NCBI GenBank assembly: GCA_036351255.1
Contig: JAZBOS010000151.1
Span: 1 to 64,000, forward strand
Length of the DNA: 64,000 nucleotides
DNA from: Bacteroides sp.
GTDB taxonomy: Bacteria > Bacteroidota > Bacteroidia > Bacteroidales > UBA7960
Reading direction: 5' to 3'
The notes under the pieces were generated by a model, which was not told the DNA's origin, made no database searches, and worked only from the letters and a program-made list of their open reading frames with translations. A program made the position numbers and the translations under genes. Shown piece after piece: positions 25,447 through 34,639 of the stretch. Position 1 is the first letter of the stretch. Every line of letters starts with the position of its first letter.

Positions 25447-27203
25447 TACGCAGTTTTCCTTTCCTGGATTATGGTTTCAAGTTCTTTTTCGTTCTTTGTG
25501 AACTGCTCAGAATCAAATTCTGAATAGTTCATTTGCTTCAGCTGGTTGATGACACGCTTGAAGTATGGGTTTACTTTTTCGAAATTCTCAAATTTGAATT
25601 CCATATCGCAAACTTCCAGTACTTTTTCAAGCATATAATGTTGCCGCTTCAGGGGTGTGGAGGCATCGATCTTGTCAAAGGCATCCTGTTGGAGGATTAC
25701 AAAGTCGATCAATTCCGATTTCCAGTATCTTAAATGATAGTCAAGCGGGACCCCGTCATCGCCCAGGATATTGATTTGTTCGTGGGCTTCCTTCCCGCGC
25801 AGCAGGATATCTTTGGCCTTAAACACACTGTCAGTCCAGTGGGCAGCGATTTTATCGTTAAGGTATTCGGTGATTTCAGGATATTCCAGATATTTGGAAT
25901 AGCTGTCGATGGGGTCAATGGCTGGGTAGCGTTTGCTGTCGGCACGGGCCTGGGACAATGCATAAAAACAACGGGCGGCCTTCTTGGTAGATTCTGTTAC
26001 AGGCTCTTTCAGGTTACCACCAGCAGGCGAAACGGTCCCAATAAAAGTGATTGAGCCTGTTTTCCCATTGTTCAGGTAAACGAATCCTGCCCTTGAATAG
26101 AAGTTGGAGATAATGGCAGGAAGGTCCATGGGGAATCCATCAGGTCCTGGCAATTCCTCCATACGGTTTGACATCTCACGCAGTGCCTGTGCCCAGCGTG
26201 AAGTGGAGTCGGCCAGCAGTAACACTTTGAGGCCCATGGCGCGATAATATTCTGCAATGGTCATCGCGGTATAAACCGATGCTTCACGGGCAGCCACCGG
26301 CATGTTCGAGGTGTTGGCAATGATGGTGGTACGCTCCATCAGTTTTCGGCCCGTGCGCGGGTCATCCAGCTCAGGGAACTCGGTGAAGATCTCTACAACC
26401 TCGTTGGCACGCTCACCGCAGGCTGCAATGACAACCAGGTCGGCTTCAGCATTTTTAGAAAGGTTGTGCTGCAAAACCGTTTTTCCGGAACCAAACGGAC
26501 CGGGGATAAATCCGGTGCCTCCCTCTGCGATGGGGTTAAGGGTGTCCATTACGCGAATCCCTGTCTCCATGATCTTAAAGGGCCTGGGTTTCTCCTTGAA
26601 GGCACGAATTGGGACCTTCACCGGCCAGCGTTGCGTCATGGTAATCTTGATCTCCTGGTTTTCTTTGTCAGTGACCACGGCCATCGTATCGTGGATGTGG
26701 TATTCCCCTTCCTTGGCGACGCTTTTCACCGTGTATTCCCCTTCCATTTTGAAGGGCACCATGATCTTATGGGGCATCCAGTTTTCCTTTACTTCGCCCA
26801 GCCAGCTTCCGGCCGTCACTTTATCGCCTGCTTTTGCAAGAGGTACGAATTCAAAGGTCTTATCGTCATCGAGCGCATCGGTGTATTCTCCCCTTTTCAG
26901 GAATACGCCTTCCATCTTGTCCAGGTCATTCTGCAAGCCATCAAGGTTTTTCGAAAGCAGTCCGGGCCCGAGATCCACCTCGAGCATATGGCCCATAAAT
27001 TCAACTTTTGCGCCAACCTTGAGGCCACGTGTGCTTTCAAAAACCTGCGTGTAAGCTTTATTGCCCATGATCTTGATCACCTCAGCCATCAAACGTGTGT
27101 TATCGTGCTCGATAAAACAGATCTCGTTTTGTGCAGCCGTGCCTTCGGTTTCTACAATGACCAGGTTGGCAATGATTCCGGTTACCTTACCGATTGTATT
27201 CAT
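25446..27203 (-). CDS. ntpA: V-type ATPase subunit A (catalytic)
   Basis: 585 residues, the catalytic ATPase subunit (F-beta counterpart). The P-loop GPFGSGKTVLQ lies at about residues 232-242, followed by AACGERANEVVEIF with the catalytic Glu region, and LLADSTSRWAQALREMSNRM. The non-homologous region that marks A subunits (residues about 115-185, KVTAGSWLGEVKENWMPHKI) is present. Starts 6 bases after the DUF2764 gene. Direction of work, synthesis or ion pumping, cannot be read from the sequence. Confidence 0.95.
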   Translation of the reverse strand: MNTIGKVTGIIANLVIVETEGTAAQNEICFIEHDNTRLMAEVIKIMGNKAYTQVFESTRGLKVGAKVEFMGHMLEVDLGPGLLSKNLDGLQNDLDKMEGVFLKRGEYTDALDDDKTFEFVPLAKAGDKVTAGSWLGEVKENWMPHKIMVPFKMEGEYTVKSVAKEGEYHIHDTMAVVTDKENQEIKITMTQRWPVKVPIRAFKEKPRPFKIMETGIRVMDTLNPIAEGGTGFIPGPFGSGKTVLQHNLSKNAEADLVVIAACGERANEVVEIFTEFPELDDPRTGRKLMERTTIIANTSNMPVAAREASVYTAMTIAEYYRAMGLKVLLLADSTSRWAQALREMSNRMEELPGPDGFPMDLPAIISNFYSRAGFVYLNNGKTGSITFIGTVSPAGGNLKEPVTESTKKAARCFYALSQARADSKRYPAIDPIDSYSKYLEYPEITEYLNDKIAAHWTDSVFKAKDILLRGKEAHEQINILGDDGVPLDYHLRYWKSELIDFVILQQDAFDKIDASTPLKRQHYMLEKVLEVCDMEFKFENFEKVNPYFKRVINQLKQMNYSEFDSEQFTKNEKELETIIQERKTA

Positions 27204-27209
27204 ATATGT

Positions 27210-28037
27210 TTATTTTTCTGTAAATGTTTCTGGTAATTCATAGCTTGATTGCAATTCCTTAAGCAGTTTTTTGAACATCTCATTGCCGTATTCCTTATCA
27301 ATGCCCAGCCAGCGTTCGGCAATGCCCAGCTTAATAACAAAGGCAAGAATTTTTTCTACGGTGAAATATTCAAAAAAGGTCACTTCATCCAGGTAGCTCC
27401 AACGAAGCTCGTCAATAGACTTTTCCCGTTCCTGCACATTGTCGTTTTTCACCAGGTTCGAGAGGTCTTCCAGATAGTCGAGCTCTGCCCCCAGGCCAAA
27501 ATCCCGCGCGTGGCTTTTACGAATGATGTTCGAGGTTTCGCCCGTACCAATTATCTGGTATTCGTAAGGGATGTCGTATTTACGGGCCAGCAGGGCTGTA
27601 ACAATGTTACGCAAATTCAGTTCAAACTGAAACCAGTCGCGCAGAAAGGCATTGTCAAGCTTCAGCTTTTCGTCGTAGAACAGGGTGGTAAGCTCGTTTT
27701 CGGGGAGCATTTCCGGCATCAGGGGGTCCTTGTTTTTGAAGGCCGTGATGAATTCCATTATATAGCCGGGCAGGTCGTGAGGCTCCTTGATGTTATCCTC
27801 CAATCGTATTTGACTGAAGTTGCCTTTTTCGTTAAAGGGTTTCCCTGTCTTCTGCAAAAGGTTGAGGAGGTTGGCATTGTCGTGAGGCAGGAAAAGCTTT
27901 TGCACCAGTTTGTAATCCTCGGGGTGCAGGCCCGTCTTCAGCTCTTCACTAAAGGCCTGTTGCGAATACTGCAGCTTGTGTATGTCGATGGTGAGATCCT
28001 GAAGTCCCGCCACCAGGTAGTAATAATTTCGCTTCAC
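27210..28037 (-). CDS. DUF2764-family protein in the V-ATPase operon (subunit C-like role)
   Basis: 275 residues, soluble and mostly helical, beginning NYYYLVAGLQDLTIDIHKLQ. It is the DUF2764 family found in V-ATPase operons of Bacteroidetes. It sits between E and A, the place held by subunit C in Thermus and Enterococcus operons, and the opening YYLVAGL and the helical content fit a role as the socket that joins the central stalk to the K ring. This equivalence is inferred from gene order and shape, not shown. Confidence 0.75.
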   Translation of the reverse strand: MKRNYYYLVAGLQDLTIDIHKLQYSQQAFSEELKTGLHPEDYKLVQKLFLPHDNANLLNLLQKTGKPFNEKGNFSQIRLEDNIKEPHDLPGYIMEFITAFKNKDPLMPEMLPENELTTLFYDEKLKLDNAFLRDWFQFELNLRNIVTALLARKYDIPYEYQIIGTGETSNIIRKSHARDFGLGAELDYLEDLSNLVKNDNVQEREKSIDELRWSYLDEVTFFEYFTVEKILAFVIKLGIAERWLGIDKEYGNEMFKKLLKELQSSYELPETFTEK

Positions 28038-28088
28038 GTGCTTGAGGTTTTTGTTTTTGAATGGCTTTCCGGCCGTTGGCCAGGGCGC

Positions 28089-28709
28089 TTATTCCTTTTC
28101 CCCGTAAAGCATCTCAATCAGCCTGGGGCGCAGGAAGGCTTTGAAAAAATTCTCAAAGTCTTCATCTGCAAACGAGATCAGGTAGCCACCTTCCTTGGGG
28201 CCAATTTTAAAACCGGTCTTCATGCGGTCGCTGTAGTTTACCTCAAGGCCCTTGTCGAACAATCCCTTGGCCTTTTCCTTAAAGAAGACCTCAAAATCTT
28301 TTTGCTTGTCACTGGGAAGCAACAGGTTTAATGATACATTTTCCGAATCCTTGGGGTTCCAGTTTTTGACTATGGTTTGAATCAACTCCTGGGTGAAGGC
28401 AATGTCCTTAAAAGCCCCTTTGGTCTCAGGTTGAATTACACGTGCTTCCACCAGTCCGGCTATCTTTTGCTTCAGGTCGCTGATGGCTTGCCTGCCTGCG
28501 AGCTTCAACTCGTTGAGTGAATTCTGCTGAAGCGTACTTGCGTCCTTCTCGGCAATTTTTACAATGTCATCCGCCTCCTTATGGGCTTTGCTCACCAGCT
28601 CTTCCGCCTTCTTTTTGGCATCTGATAGAATCTTCTCTGCTTCTTCATTGGCTTTGTTGACGCCCTCCTGGTAAATCTTTTCGGTTAATTCCTGAAGTTT
28701 CGTTTGCAT
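28089..28709 (-). CDS. ntpE: V-type ATPase subunit E (peripheral stalk)
   Basis: 206 residues from the ATG at 28709 (MQTKLQELTEKIYQEGVNKA). The frame extends 21 codons upstream, but that part is F/I-rich and lies in the leader. The N-terminal half is a charged coiled coil (EEAEKILSDAKKKAEELVSKA), the C-terminal half a globular alpha/beta domain, as in subunit E of stators. First gene of the operon. Its usual helical partner (subunit G/H) is not encoded beside it. Confidence 0.85.
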   Translation of the reverse strand: MQTKLQELTEKIYQEGVNKANEEAEKILSDAKKKAEELVSKAHKEADDIVKIAEKDASTLQQNSLNELKLAGRQAISDLKQKIAGLVEARVIQPETKGAFKDIAFTQELIQTIVKNWNPKDSENVSLNLLLPSDKQKDFEVFFKEKAKGLFDKGLEVNYSDRMKTGFKIGPKEGGYLISFADEDFENFFKAFLRPRLIEMLYGEKE

Positions 28710-28833
28710 ATCTGTTTGATTTATAAAGACTTTTCGGAAAATGAATGTGCGAAAATATAAAAAGTCCGGCAAAGAATAAAGACTTTAACTTAAGTTTTAC
28801 TTTCTTTTTTCTTCTGACTCCCGTTTAACGTTG

Positions 28834-28841
28834 CAAAGATA
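28834..28841 (-). promoter_or_regulatory. Candidate -7 element of the V-ATPase operon
   Basis: Minus-strand TATCTTTG (28841-28834) matches TAnnTTTG, giving a leader of about 120 bases before subunit E. No TTG is found at the normal -33 spacing, so the assignment is tentative. Confidence 0.45.
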
Positions 28842-29156
28842 ATAAAAATCCGATATGTTATTTTGTTAACAACTCCTAAAACCCCGCCAGATAAGACTTA
28901 AAGCTTTTCTGGTTCTATGAATATTCGTTTTTTTTCCATAGGTCAGCCTTATTTTTTTCTTCAGGCAAAAAGCCAATCCAAATTATTAATGCAGTCAAAG
29001 AAAAAGATGTTTTTTAGCCTTAACCAAATTGGAATGCCGTTTTAAACAATCATAGCGGAGAGATGTTTAAAGTGAACCTGAAATTAATTAATTTTTTTTG
29101 AATAATGTGAACAAATTATAACTCCTCTGGTTTCTAATCTGTACGATCAAATAAAC
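28842..29156. other. AT-rich divergent intergenic region
   Basis: About 315 bases between the V-ATPase promoter and the YceI gene. It is rich in A/T with several short homopolymer runs. I see no gene, RNA or clear palindrome in it. Confidence 0.5.
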
Positions 29157-29183
29157 ATGAAATTAAAAAACCAAAATAGAAAA

Positions 29184-29852
29184 ATGAAAAAACTGAAGTA
29201 TTTTGCAGTTATGGCAATCGCAGCCATCATTATGGCCTCCTGTGGGGGACAAAACGCTAAAAAAGCTGAAATCATTGAGAAACTGGAAGCTGGTGAGGTT
29301 CCTGAAGAAGTTACCCGTGCTGTCGTTGATGTTCAGGCCAGTGAAGTAGGCTGGGAAGGGCAGAAGATTACCGGCGCAGGCCACAATGGTACCATTGCCC
29401 TGAAGGAAGGCGTTATTTACGTATATGATAACCAGCTCTGGGGTGGTGATATGGTCATTGACATGACCCAGATCGTTGTACTTGACCTTACAGATCCTGA
29501 AATGAACGCTCGCCTGAAGGGGCACCTAGAATCAGATGACTTCTTCAGCGTGGCTACCTATCCTGAAGCTCGCTTCGAGATTGTGGACTTTGAACCCATT
29601 GAAGGCGCTGCCGAAGGCCAACCCAATTACCGCGTTTCTGGAAACCTGACCATTAAGGACATTACCCATAGCCTGGCTTTCGATGCCATTGTCAGTCATT
29701 CTGAGGGGCAGATCAACGCTTCTGCTGAGTTTGCTTTCGACCGCTCCTTATACGAAGTTCGCTTCGGTTCGGGACGTTTCTTCGATGACCTTGGCGATAA
29801 CCTTATTAACGACGAGATCAACCTTTCCATTAAACTGGTTGCTTCTTACTAA
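29184..29852 (+). CDS. YceI-family lipoprotein
   Basis: 222 residues from the ATG at 29184, where a lipoprotein signal (MKKLKYFAVMAIAAIIMASC) begins; an in-frame ATG nine codons upstream would add only a basic stretch. The mature part shows the YceI lipocalin-like fold: VGWEGQKITGAGHNGTIAL, then MTQIVVLDL, KGHLESDDFFSVATYPEARF, GNLTIKDITHSLAFDA and a C-terminal LGDNLINDEINLSIKLVA. YceI proteins bind isoprenoid-like lipids in the periplasm. Here the lipid anchor would tether it. Followed by its own terminator. Confidence 0.88.
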   Translation: MKKLKYFAVMAIAAIIMASCGGQNAKKAEIIEKLEAGEVPEEVTRAVVDVQASEVGWEGQKITGAGHNGTIALKEGVIYVYDNQLWGGDMVIDMTQIVVLDLTDPEMNARLKGHLESDDFFSVATYPEARFEIVDFEPIEGAAEGQPNYRVSGNLTIKDITHSLAFDAIVSHSEGQINASAEFAFDRSLYEVRFGSGRFFDDLGDNLINDEINLSIKLVASY

Positions 29853-29876
29853 TCGTTATTGCTAAAAAAATTCATG

Positions 29877-29911
29877 AAGCCGCCCCAAATTGAGGGGGCG
29901 GCTTTTTTTAT
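29877..29911 (+). terminator. Terminator of the YceI gene
   Basis: AAGCCGCCCC (29877-29886) pairs with GGGGCGGCTT (29895-29904), followed by seven T. Confidence 0.9.
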
Positions 29912-30030
29912 GGGCACATACAGGTTTATTGCCGTATTTAATCCTGAGGAGTCCAAGTTGGAGCATATGCAAGGGTGGAGAAAGCTTTAGGCCAGGTTTA
30001 CTGTCTCGGGATAACTAGCCCATTATGACA

Positions 30031-30080
30031 AAAAAGAATGCGGCTGCAGGATTCAAGGCTTGATCTTGAAGCCGCATTTC
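30031..30080 (-). terminator. Terminator of the carboxyltransferase gene
   Basis: AATGCGGC (30037-30044) pairs with GCCGCATT (30071-30078), with an inner TTCAAG/CTTGAA stem. Five A at 30031-30035 form the T run on the minus strand. Confidence 0.7.
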
Positions 30081-30093
30081 AAAGGGGAAAGCT

Positions 30094-31833
30094 TTAGTCC
30101 TCGTGTTTGGTATCTTCTTCGCCGGGATGAAAGGAGGTCCACTTGTAACTGTACAGACCTTCCTGAAGGCGTTTTTCTTTTTCCTCGGGTGAGAGTTTTT
30201 CGTATTCTGCTTTCTCTGCTTCGTATTTTCTTCGTTTCTCCTCCTGTAAGGCCCTGATGCCTGCCAGGTGACGCTGTTCAATTTGGTTCGAAAGGAAGGT
30301 CGTTGCCACTGAAGGGAACAGCTCGAGCAGCAATTCTTCCTTTTCGTTCTGGGCCAGATGCACTCCGCCAAACTCTTCAAGCACGGGGTTGTCTTGCTTT
30401 TTATAGTCCTTTGGGTCGTATGGCGTTTCTTTTTTCGAGCCGGTAATCTGCTTGCGGAATGCTGGGTCGATTGGGATGGGCGTTTTTCCGTAAAGGCCTT
30501 TCACCAGGTTGACAAACTGCACGGAATTGGTATTGTAAAAAGGTTTCCCATTATTTTCGTCGATGACACAGTTCACGGCCTGCACACCAACGATCTGGCT
30601 GGTGGGGGTTACCAGTGGGGGCAAACCAGCTGCCAGTCTTACCGTGGGAATAATTTCCAGGACGCGGGGCAGCAGTTTCTCGAGTTTAAGTTGTTTTAGT
30701 TGTGCAAGCATATTGGTGTACATTCCCCCGGGGATTTCGGCTGTGCGCACGTTTTCATTGGGTGGAGGGAAATTAAAATAATGTTCGATGGCTTGCGTGG
30801 TGGCCAGCAGTTCACGTTCCTTACGTTCGCTCGCCAGTTCGATGGCCCTGTCGAACAGGGCATCAATTTCTTTCGGCAGCTGGTCCTTGGTGATGTCAAA
30901 GTCAATGGGGAAGATCTGATAGCTGTCGTAATCGATGAGTTCCTTACGGATCTCTTTCAATTCGCGGTTGATCTCTACCACGGCCTCCAGGTTGACGCCG
31001 GTATCGATGCCCAGCTTATTACAGAACAGCTGCACGATTTCAAAAGAGGGTCCTGCAGGTCCGCCGGCAAAGTTCAGTATGCAGGTATCAACCACATCAA
31101 CACCGTTGAGGATGGCTGTCAATACCGAGGCCAGTCCATAACCCGGGGTGGAGTGGGTGTGGAAGTTGATGGGAATACCCACTTCCTCCTTCATCAGCTT
31201 GATGATGATTCCTGACTTTACTGGTGGTATCAGACCAGCCATGTCCTTGATGGTGATCATGTCGGCACCCATGCGTTCCAGTTCCTGGGCCTTGCGAACG
31301 AAGTACTCTATGGTGAAAACCTTGCCTGGTAAAGGCTTGCCCTTAAGCAGGCCAAGGATGCGGTCGCGATTCCTGAATTTTGGATCCACCGTATAACAAA
31401 CCGTACAGTCGGCAAGTCCCCCGTTTTCCTTGACGAACTTGATGGTCGAGGTGATGTTGCTGGTGTCGTTGAGTGCGTCGAAAATGCGCATGATATCAAT
31501 ACCCGATTGTACGGCATTGCGGTTAAAGCCTTCGATGACTGTGTCGGGGTAGGGGTTATAGCCGAAGAGATTACGGCCGCGTGAAAGGGCGGTGAGTTTG
31601 GAGGTATCACCAATAGCGGCTTTGATCTTTTCCAGCCGCTCCCAGGGGTCTTCGTTGAGGTAACGCATCACCGAGTCAGGTACGGCTCCGCCCCAGACTT
31701 CCATGGCATAAAAACCGGCCTTCTTGTATAAGGGGAGAACCCGGTCAACCTGGGCCTGGGTCATCCGGGTAGCGAATAAGGACTGCTGCCCATCACGTAA
31801 AGTAAGGTCTCTGATCTTCAGGGTTTTATTCAT
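30094..31833 (-). CDS. oadA: Carboxyltransferase subunit (oxaloacetate decarboxylase alpha / pyruvate carboxylase B type), no biotin domain
   Basis: 579 residues. The N-terminal TIM barrel carries LTLRDGQQSLFATRMT (metal Asp, residues about 10-25), MEVWGGAVPDSVMRYL, VNFHTHSTPGYG-type metal His residues (INFHTHSTPGYGLA, about 217) and LNFAGGPAGPSF. A PYC_OADA-like helical domain follows to about residue 500. The protein ends in a charged coiled tail (EAEKAEYEKLSPEEKEKRL) without the AMKM biotinyl motif, so biotin must be on a separate protein. It transfers carboxyl between a biotin carrier and pyruvate/oxaloacetate. A TACCTTTG (minus strand, 31887-31880) is its probable -7 element. The gene stands alone here. 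Confidence 0.85.
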   Translation of the reverse strand: MNKTLKIRDLTLRDGQQSLFATRMTQAQVDRVLPLYKKAGFYAMEVWGGAVPDSVMRYLNEDPWERLEKIKAAIGDTSKLTALSRGRNLFGYNPYPDTVIEGFNRNAVQSGIDIMRIFDALNDTSNITSTIKFVKENGGLADCTVCYTVDPKFRNRDRILGLLKGKPLPGKVFTIEYFVRKAQELERMGADMITIKDMAGLIPPVKSGIIIKLMKEEVGIPINFHTHSTPGYGLASVLTAILNGVDVVDTCILNFAGGPAGPSFEIVQLFCNKLGIDTGVNLEAVVEINRELKEIRKELIDYDSYQIFPIDFDITKDQLPKEIDALFDRAIELASERKERELLATTQAIEHYFNFPPPNENVRTAEIPGGMYTNMLAQLKQLKLEKLLPRVLEIIPTVRLAAGLPPLVTPTSQIVGVQAVNCVIDENNGKPFYNTNSVQFVNLVKGLYGKTPIPIDPAFRKQITGSKKETPYDPKDYKKQDNPVLEEFGGVHLAQNEKEELLLELFPSVATTFLSNQIEQRHLAGIRALQEEKRRKYEAEKAEYEKLSPEEKEKRLQEGLYSYKWTSFHPGEEDTKHED

Positions 31834-31879
31834 AGCTGAGAAGGATGTGAGAAATATTTTTTCGATTTTCTACGAACTG

Positions 31880-31887
31880 CAAAGGTA
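31880..31887 (-). promoter_or_regulatory. Candidate -7 element of the carboxyltransferase gene
   Basis: Minus-strand TACCTTTG matches TAnnTTTG, about 47 bases upstream of the ATG at 31833. No convincing -33 TTG at normal spacing. Confidence 0.4.
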
Positions 31888-31979
31888 TAGATTATCCTAG
31901 AATTGTGAAAAAAATAACAAATTAAAAACTAACCGTTTTTTTCGAAAACGGAAAATTTAATTTGTTTAGAACTAGTGTT

Positions 31980-33557
31980 TTAAAAAGGGAAGTCGTCAAG
32001 GACGTCTTCTTTTGGTCCTTCACTTTCTTCGATGGGGACTGCCACCAGGTGGGTTGAATTGCTTTCCACAAAAATAGCCTTGTAGGGCTGGGTGGGGCAG
32101 GCATATTCGCAGGCGCCGCATCCTACGCAGATCTCAGGCCTGACCTCGGGAATACGTAGGCCTTCCCATTCCACCATATGCACAGCCTTGGTGGGACAGT
32201 GTTCCGAGCATGCTCCGCAATCGGTGCGGTCGATGGTGACAATGCAGCTCTCCTGTAAAAAGTGTGCAACACCCATCTGTATGGTTTGTTTCTGCTCAGG
32301 GCTTTGCCGGGTAATGGCGCCGGTGGGACATACCTCGGTGCATTTCACGCAGTCGAAGTTACAGAAGTTCTTGTGGTAATCGAGCTTGGGCTGCATAAAG
32401 CCTTCCAACCCGTAATCGAAGAACGAAGGCACGATTACGTTGGTGGGGCAGGCACCCACGCAGAGGTAACAGGCAATGCAGTTATTGGTGAAGTGCTCAA
32501 TACTTAAAGATCCAGGTGGAGTTACTGGGGTAGCTGTACCGGTGGGTATCATGCCTGGACTGCTAACGCCCTGTGCCAATGATGTTTTCCTCAACAAGGG
32601 TAAGGACAAGGCGCCTGCTGTGAGAGTAAGCAGGAACTTCCTCTTGCCTGTATTTGGAACCGAGGTTTCGTTGGTCTTGGCAATCATTTCCGGTTTCATG
32701 CGGCTGTAAAAAAGGGCATCGTTGCTGCATGCCGTAAAGCAGTTGAAACAACTGATGCAGCGGCTGTGGTCGATGGTCTTAGTGCGGCTGTCAAGACATT
32801 CAGCCTTGCATACTCGCTCGCATTTCCCGCAAAGGGTACAGGCATCATCCTTGAAAGTGATCTTATAGAAAGATTTACGGGACACCAGACCTAATAGGGA
32901 ACCAGCCGGGCACAGGGTATTGCAGAACAAACGCCCGCGCCATATTGACAGGGTGCCTATGGTCAGAAGGATGATGGATGAAACAATTAAGACATTCAGG
33001 GGCAGTGTTTTAACTTCCATGGGTGCCACCGAGTATATATGAAATTGTTCCAGGAGCAGTCCTAGCTTGTTGTTGATGAAAAGGAATGCCGGTTGCAGAA
33101 TGCTCACCGATATCTTGCCGAAATTGGAATAGGGATCCAGCAGGTTTACAAGGAACAGGCTGCCGAAGAACCAAAAAATGATGGTAGCTCCAAGGATGCT
33201 GTATCGAAGTATGTTATTTGGATTTTTGGAATAAAAGAACCGGCGCTTTTTCTTGCTTTTAAACCTGCGACCTAATGCGATAAAACCATCCTGCAGGGTC
33301 CCCAAAGGGCAGATGGAGGAGCAGTATACCCTCCCGAAAAGGAAGGTAAGCAAAAGGATAAGCACAAAGCCCAATCCCGAAACGGTAAAAAATAGGGCCA
33401 GGAAACGCAGGATGGAGGGGATGAGCTGGAGGCGCAACAACAGAGTTGAGGGCTTGCTGAGCCATCCTGACTCAATGCCCAGGAAAAACAGCAGCAGCAA
33501 AGTGAAGATCAACAGGGAGACCCCGATGCGGATTTTTTTCAGGTGTCTTAATTTCAT
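31980..33557 (-). CDS. Membrane polyferredoxin (NapH/NosR-like 4Fe-4S protein)
   Basis: 525 residues. The N-terminal part has about five membrane segments, with CSSICPLGTLQD and CNTLCPAGSLLG (CxxxCP motifs of NapH/NosR proteins). Soluble ferredoxin clusters follow: CTLCGKCERVCKAEC, CISCFNCFTACS, then a further hydrophobic segment after KRKFLLTLTAGALS, then NCIACYLCVGACP, CVKCTEVCP, CGACSEHCP and CVGCGACEYACP. That is six cysteine-rich ferredoxin motifs plus two CxxxCP motifs, enough for several 4Fe-4S centres. Likely a quinol- or membrane-linked electron wire. The DUF362 gene lies 11 bases upstream in the same unit. Confidence 0.85.
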   Translation of the reverse strand: MKLRHLKKIRIGVSLLIFTLLLLFFLGIESGWLSKPSTLLLRLQLIPSILRFLALFFTVSGLGFVLILLLTFLFGRVYCSSICPLGTLQDGFIALGRRFKSKKKRRFFYSKNPNNILRYSILGATIIFWFFGSLFLVNLLDPYSNFGKISVSILQPAFLFINNKLGLLLEQFHIYSVAPMEVKTLPLNVLIVSSIILLTIGTLSIWRGRLFCNTLCPAGSLLGLVSRKSFYKITFKDDACTLCGKCERVCKAECLDSRTKTIDHSRCISCFNCFTACSNDALFYSRMKPEMIAKTNETSVPNTGKRKFLLTLTAGALSLPLLRKTSLAQGVSSPGMIPTGTATPVTPPGSLSIEHFTNNCIACYLCVGACPTNVIVPSFFDYGLEGFMQPKLDYHKNFCNFDCVKCTEVCPTGAITRQSPEQKQTIQMGVAHFLQESCIVTIDRTDCGACSEHCPTKAVHMVEWEGLRIPEVRPEICVGCGACEYACPTQPYKAIFVESNSTHLVAVPIEESEGPKEDVLDDFPF

Positions 33558-33568
33558 AAGAATGCAGG

Positions 33569-34498
33569 TTAAACAGCGACGCGCTTGATGTTGAGGCTGC
33601 TGAGGTCCATCTTGCCAATCTTCATCTCATCAGCGATTTTAATATGTCCGATATTTTCGGGCTGAGTGCCGAAGATGAGAGCACTTGCTGCATCCACCGC
33701 TACAATGTCGGTCGATACCAGCAGGCTCTTCTTCAACGAAAGGTCGGCTGTAGAAGTGCCTTTTGGGCCGTTTTGGGTCATTACCAGGTAGGCATCCACG
33801 ATGTTCAGGTCCGGCTTGCTGTAAGTGCAAAAATCTGCAATGCACTGGTGCAGGTCGTTGCGGTGCCAAAAGCGGCGATCCCATACCGCCCCCATGAGGT
33901 TCTTCATGGCCACGGTAACGGTTGCCGAACCGTGATGTTTTAACACAGGCACATTGATGAACACATCGGAATCAAGAATCTGCTCGTGGACTTTGGCGGA
34001 GGTCAGTCTTTTTCCTCCCGGGATCGTTACATCCCGGTAATAGCGCTCAAGGTTGCCGGGAACCATTTGTCCGCCGGCTTTTTTCACGGCTTCTTCAATG
34101 CCGCTGTTTTGATAGCAGCGCTGCCAGTTGTCGCAGGTGTTGTCGAACACAAGAACACGGCTGGCGCCCACCTCCAGGCAATCCTTGACAATGGCTGCCA
34201 CCAGCTCGGGGTTGGTGTTGCCTGCACGTTCAGCGGGCACGTCCCAGCCAATGTTGGGCTTCACCACCACCCGCTGCCCGCGCCTGACAAAACGCTGCAT
34301 GCCGCCCATCTCCTGCATGGCACGCCGGTACATGGCCACGGGTTCACCCCCGCGCACTGCAACCAGATCGTAATTACCCCTAGACTGTGAAGTCGTTCGT
34401 TGGCCAGCAAAAAGCGGAATGCGGCCCAGCGTGAATGCATATACCCCGGCCAAAGCAGAGTAAATAAAACCTTTCTGGATGAAATCGCGCCTGTTCAT
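33569..34498 (-). CDS. DUF362-family protein with Tat-like signal
   Basis: 309 residues. It begins MNRRDFIQKGFIYSALAG, a twin-arginine-type signal followed by a hydrophobic stretch, so it probably crosses the membrane folded. The body is DUF362: VVVKPNIGWDVP, ASRVLVFDNTCDNW, INVPVLKHHGSATVTVAMKN and VDAYLVMTQNGPKG. Proteins of this family are often fused or linked to 4Fe-4S ferredoxins; here the polyferredoxin follows after 11 bases. The reaction is unknown. A TAATTTTG on the minus strand (34541-34534) may be the promoter. Confidence 0.85.
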   Translation of the reverse strand: MNRRDFIQKGFIYSALAGVYAFTLGRIPLFAGQRTTSQSRGNYDLVAVRGGEPVAMYRRAMQEMGGMQRFVRRGQRVVVKPNIGWDVPAERAGNTNPELVAAIVKDCLEVGASRVLVFDNTCDNWQRCYQNSGIEEAVKKAGGQMVPGNLERYYRDVTIPGGKRLTSAKVHEQILDSDVFINVPVLKHHGSATVTVAMKNLMGAVWDRRFWHRNDLHQCIADFCTYSKPDLNIVDAYLVMTQNGPKGTSTADLSLKKSLLVSTDIVAVDAASALIFGTQPENIGHIKIADEMKIGKMDLSSLNIKRVAV

Positions 34499-34639
34499 AG
34501 TATTCGATTTAATGGATTGCCTGAGTGATTACGCAAAATTATTATTTCAGGACAAATTTTCTTATTTTTACGGCCTTAAACACCTTGGAAAGTGTTTATT
34601 TATAATGATTTTAAAGTAGGACCCAAAATAAATCAACAT

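Noticed and set aside
27249..28331. 360-codon open frame opposite the DUF2764 and subunit E genes
   Set aside because: It is the reverse complement of two well-supported operon genes, has no family resemblance and no promoter; a shadow of codon bias.
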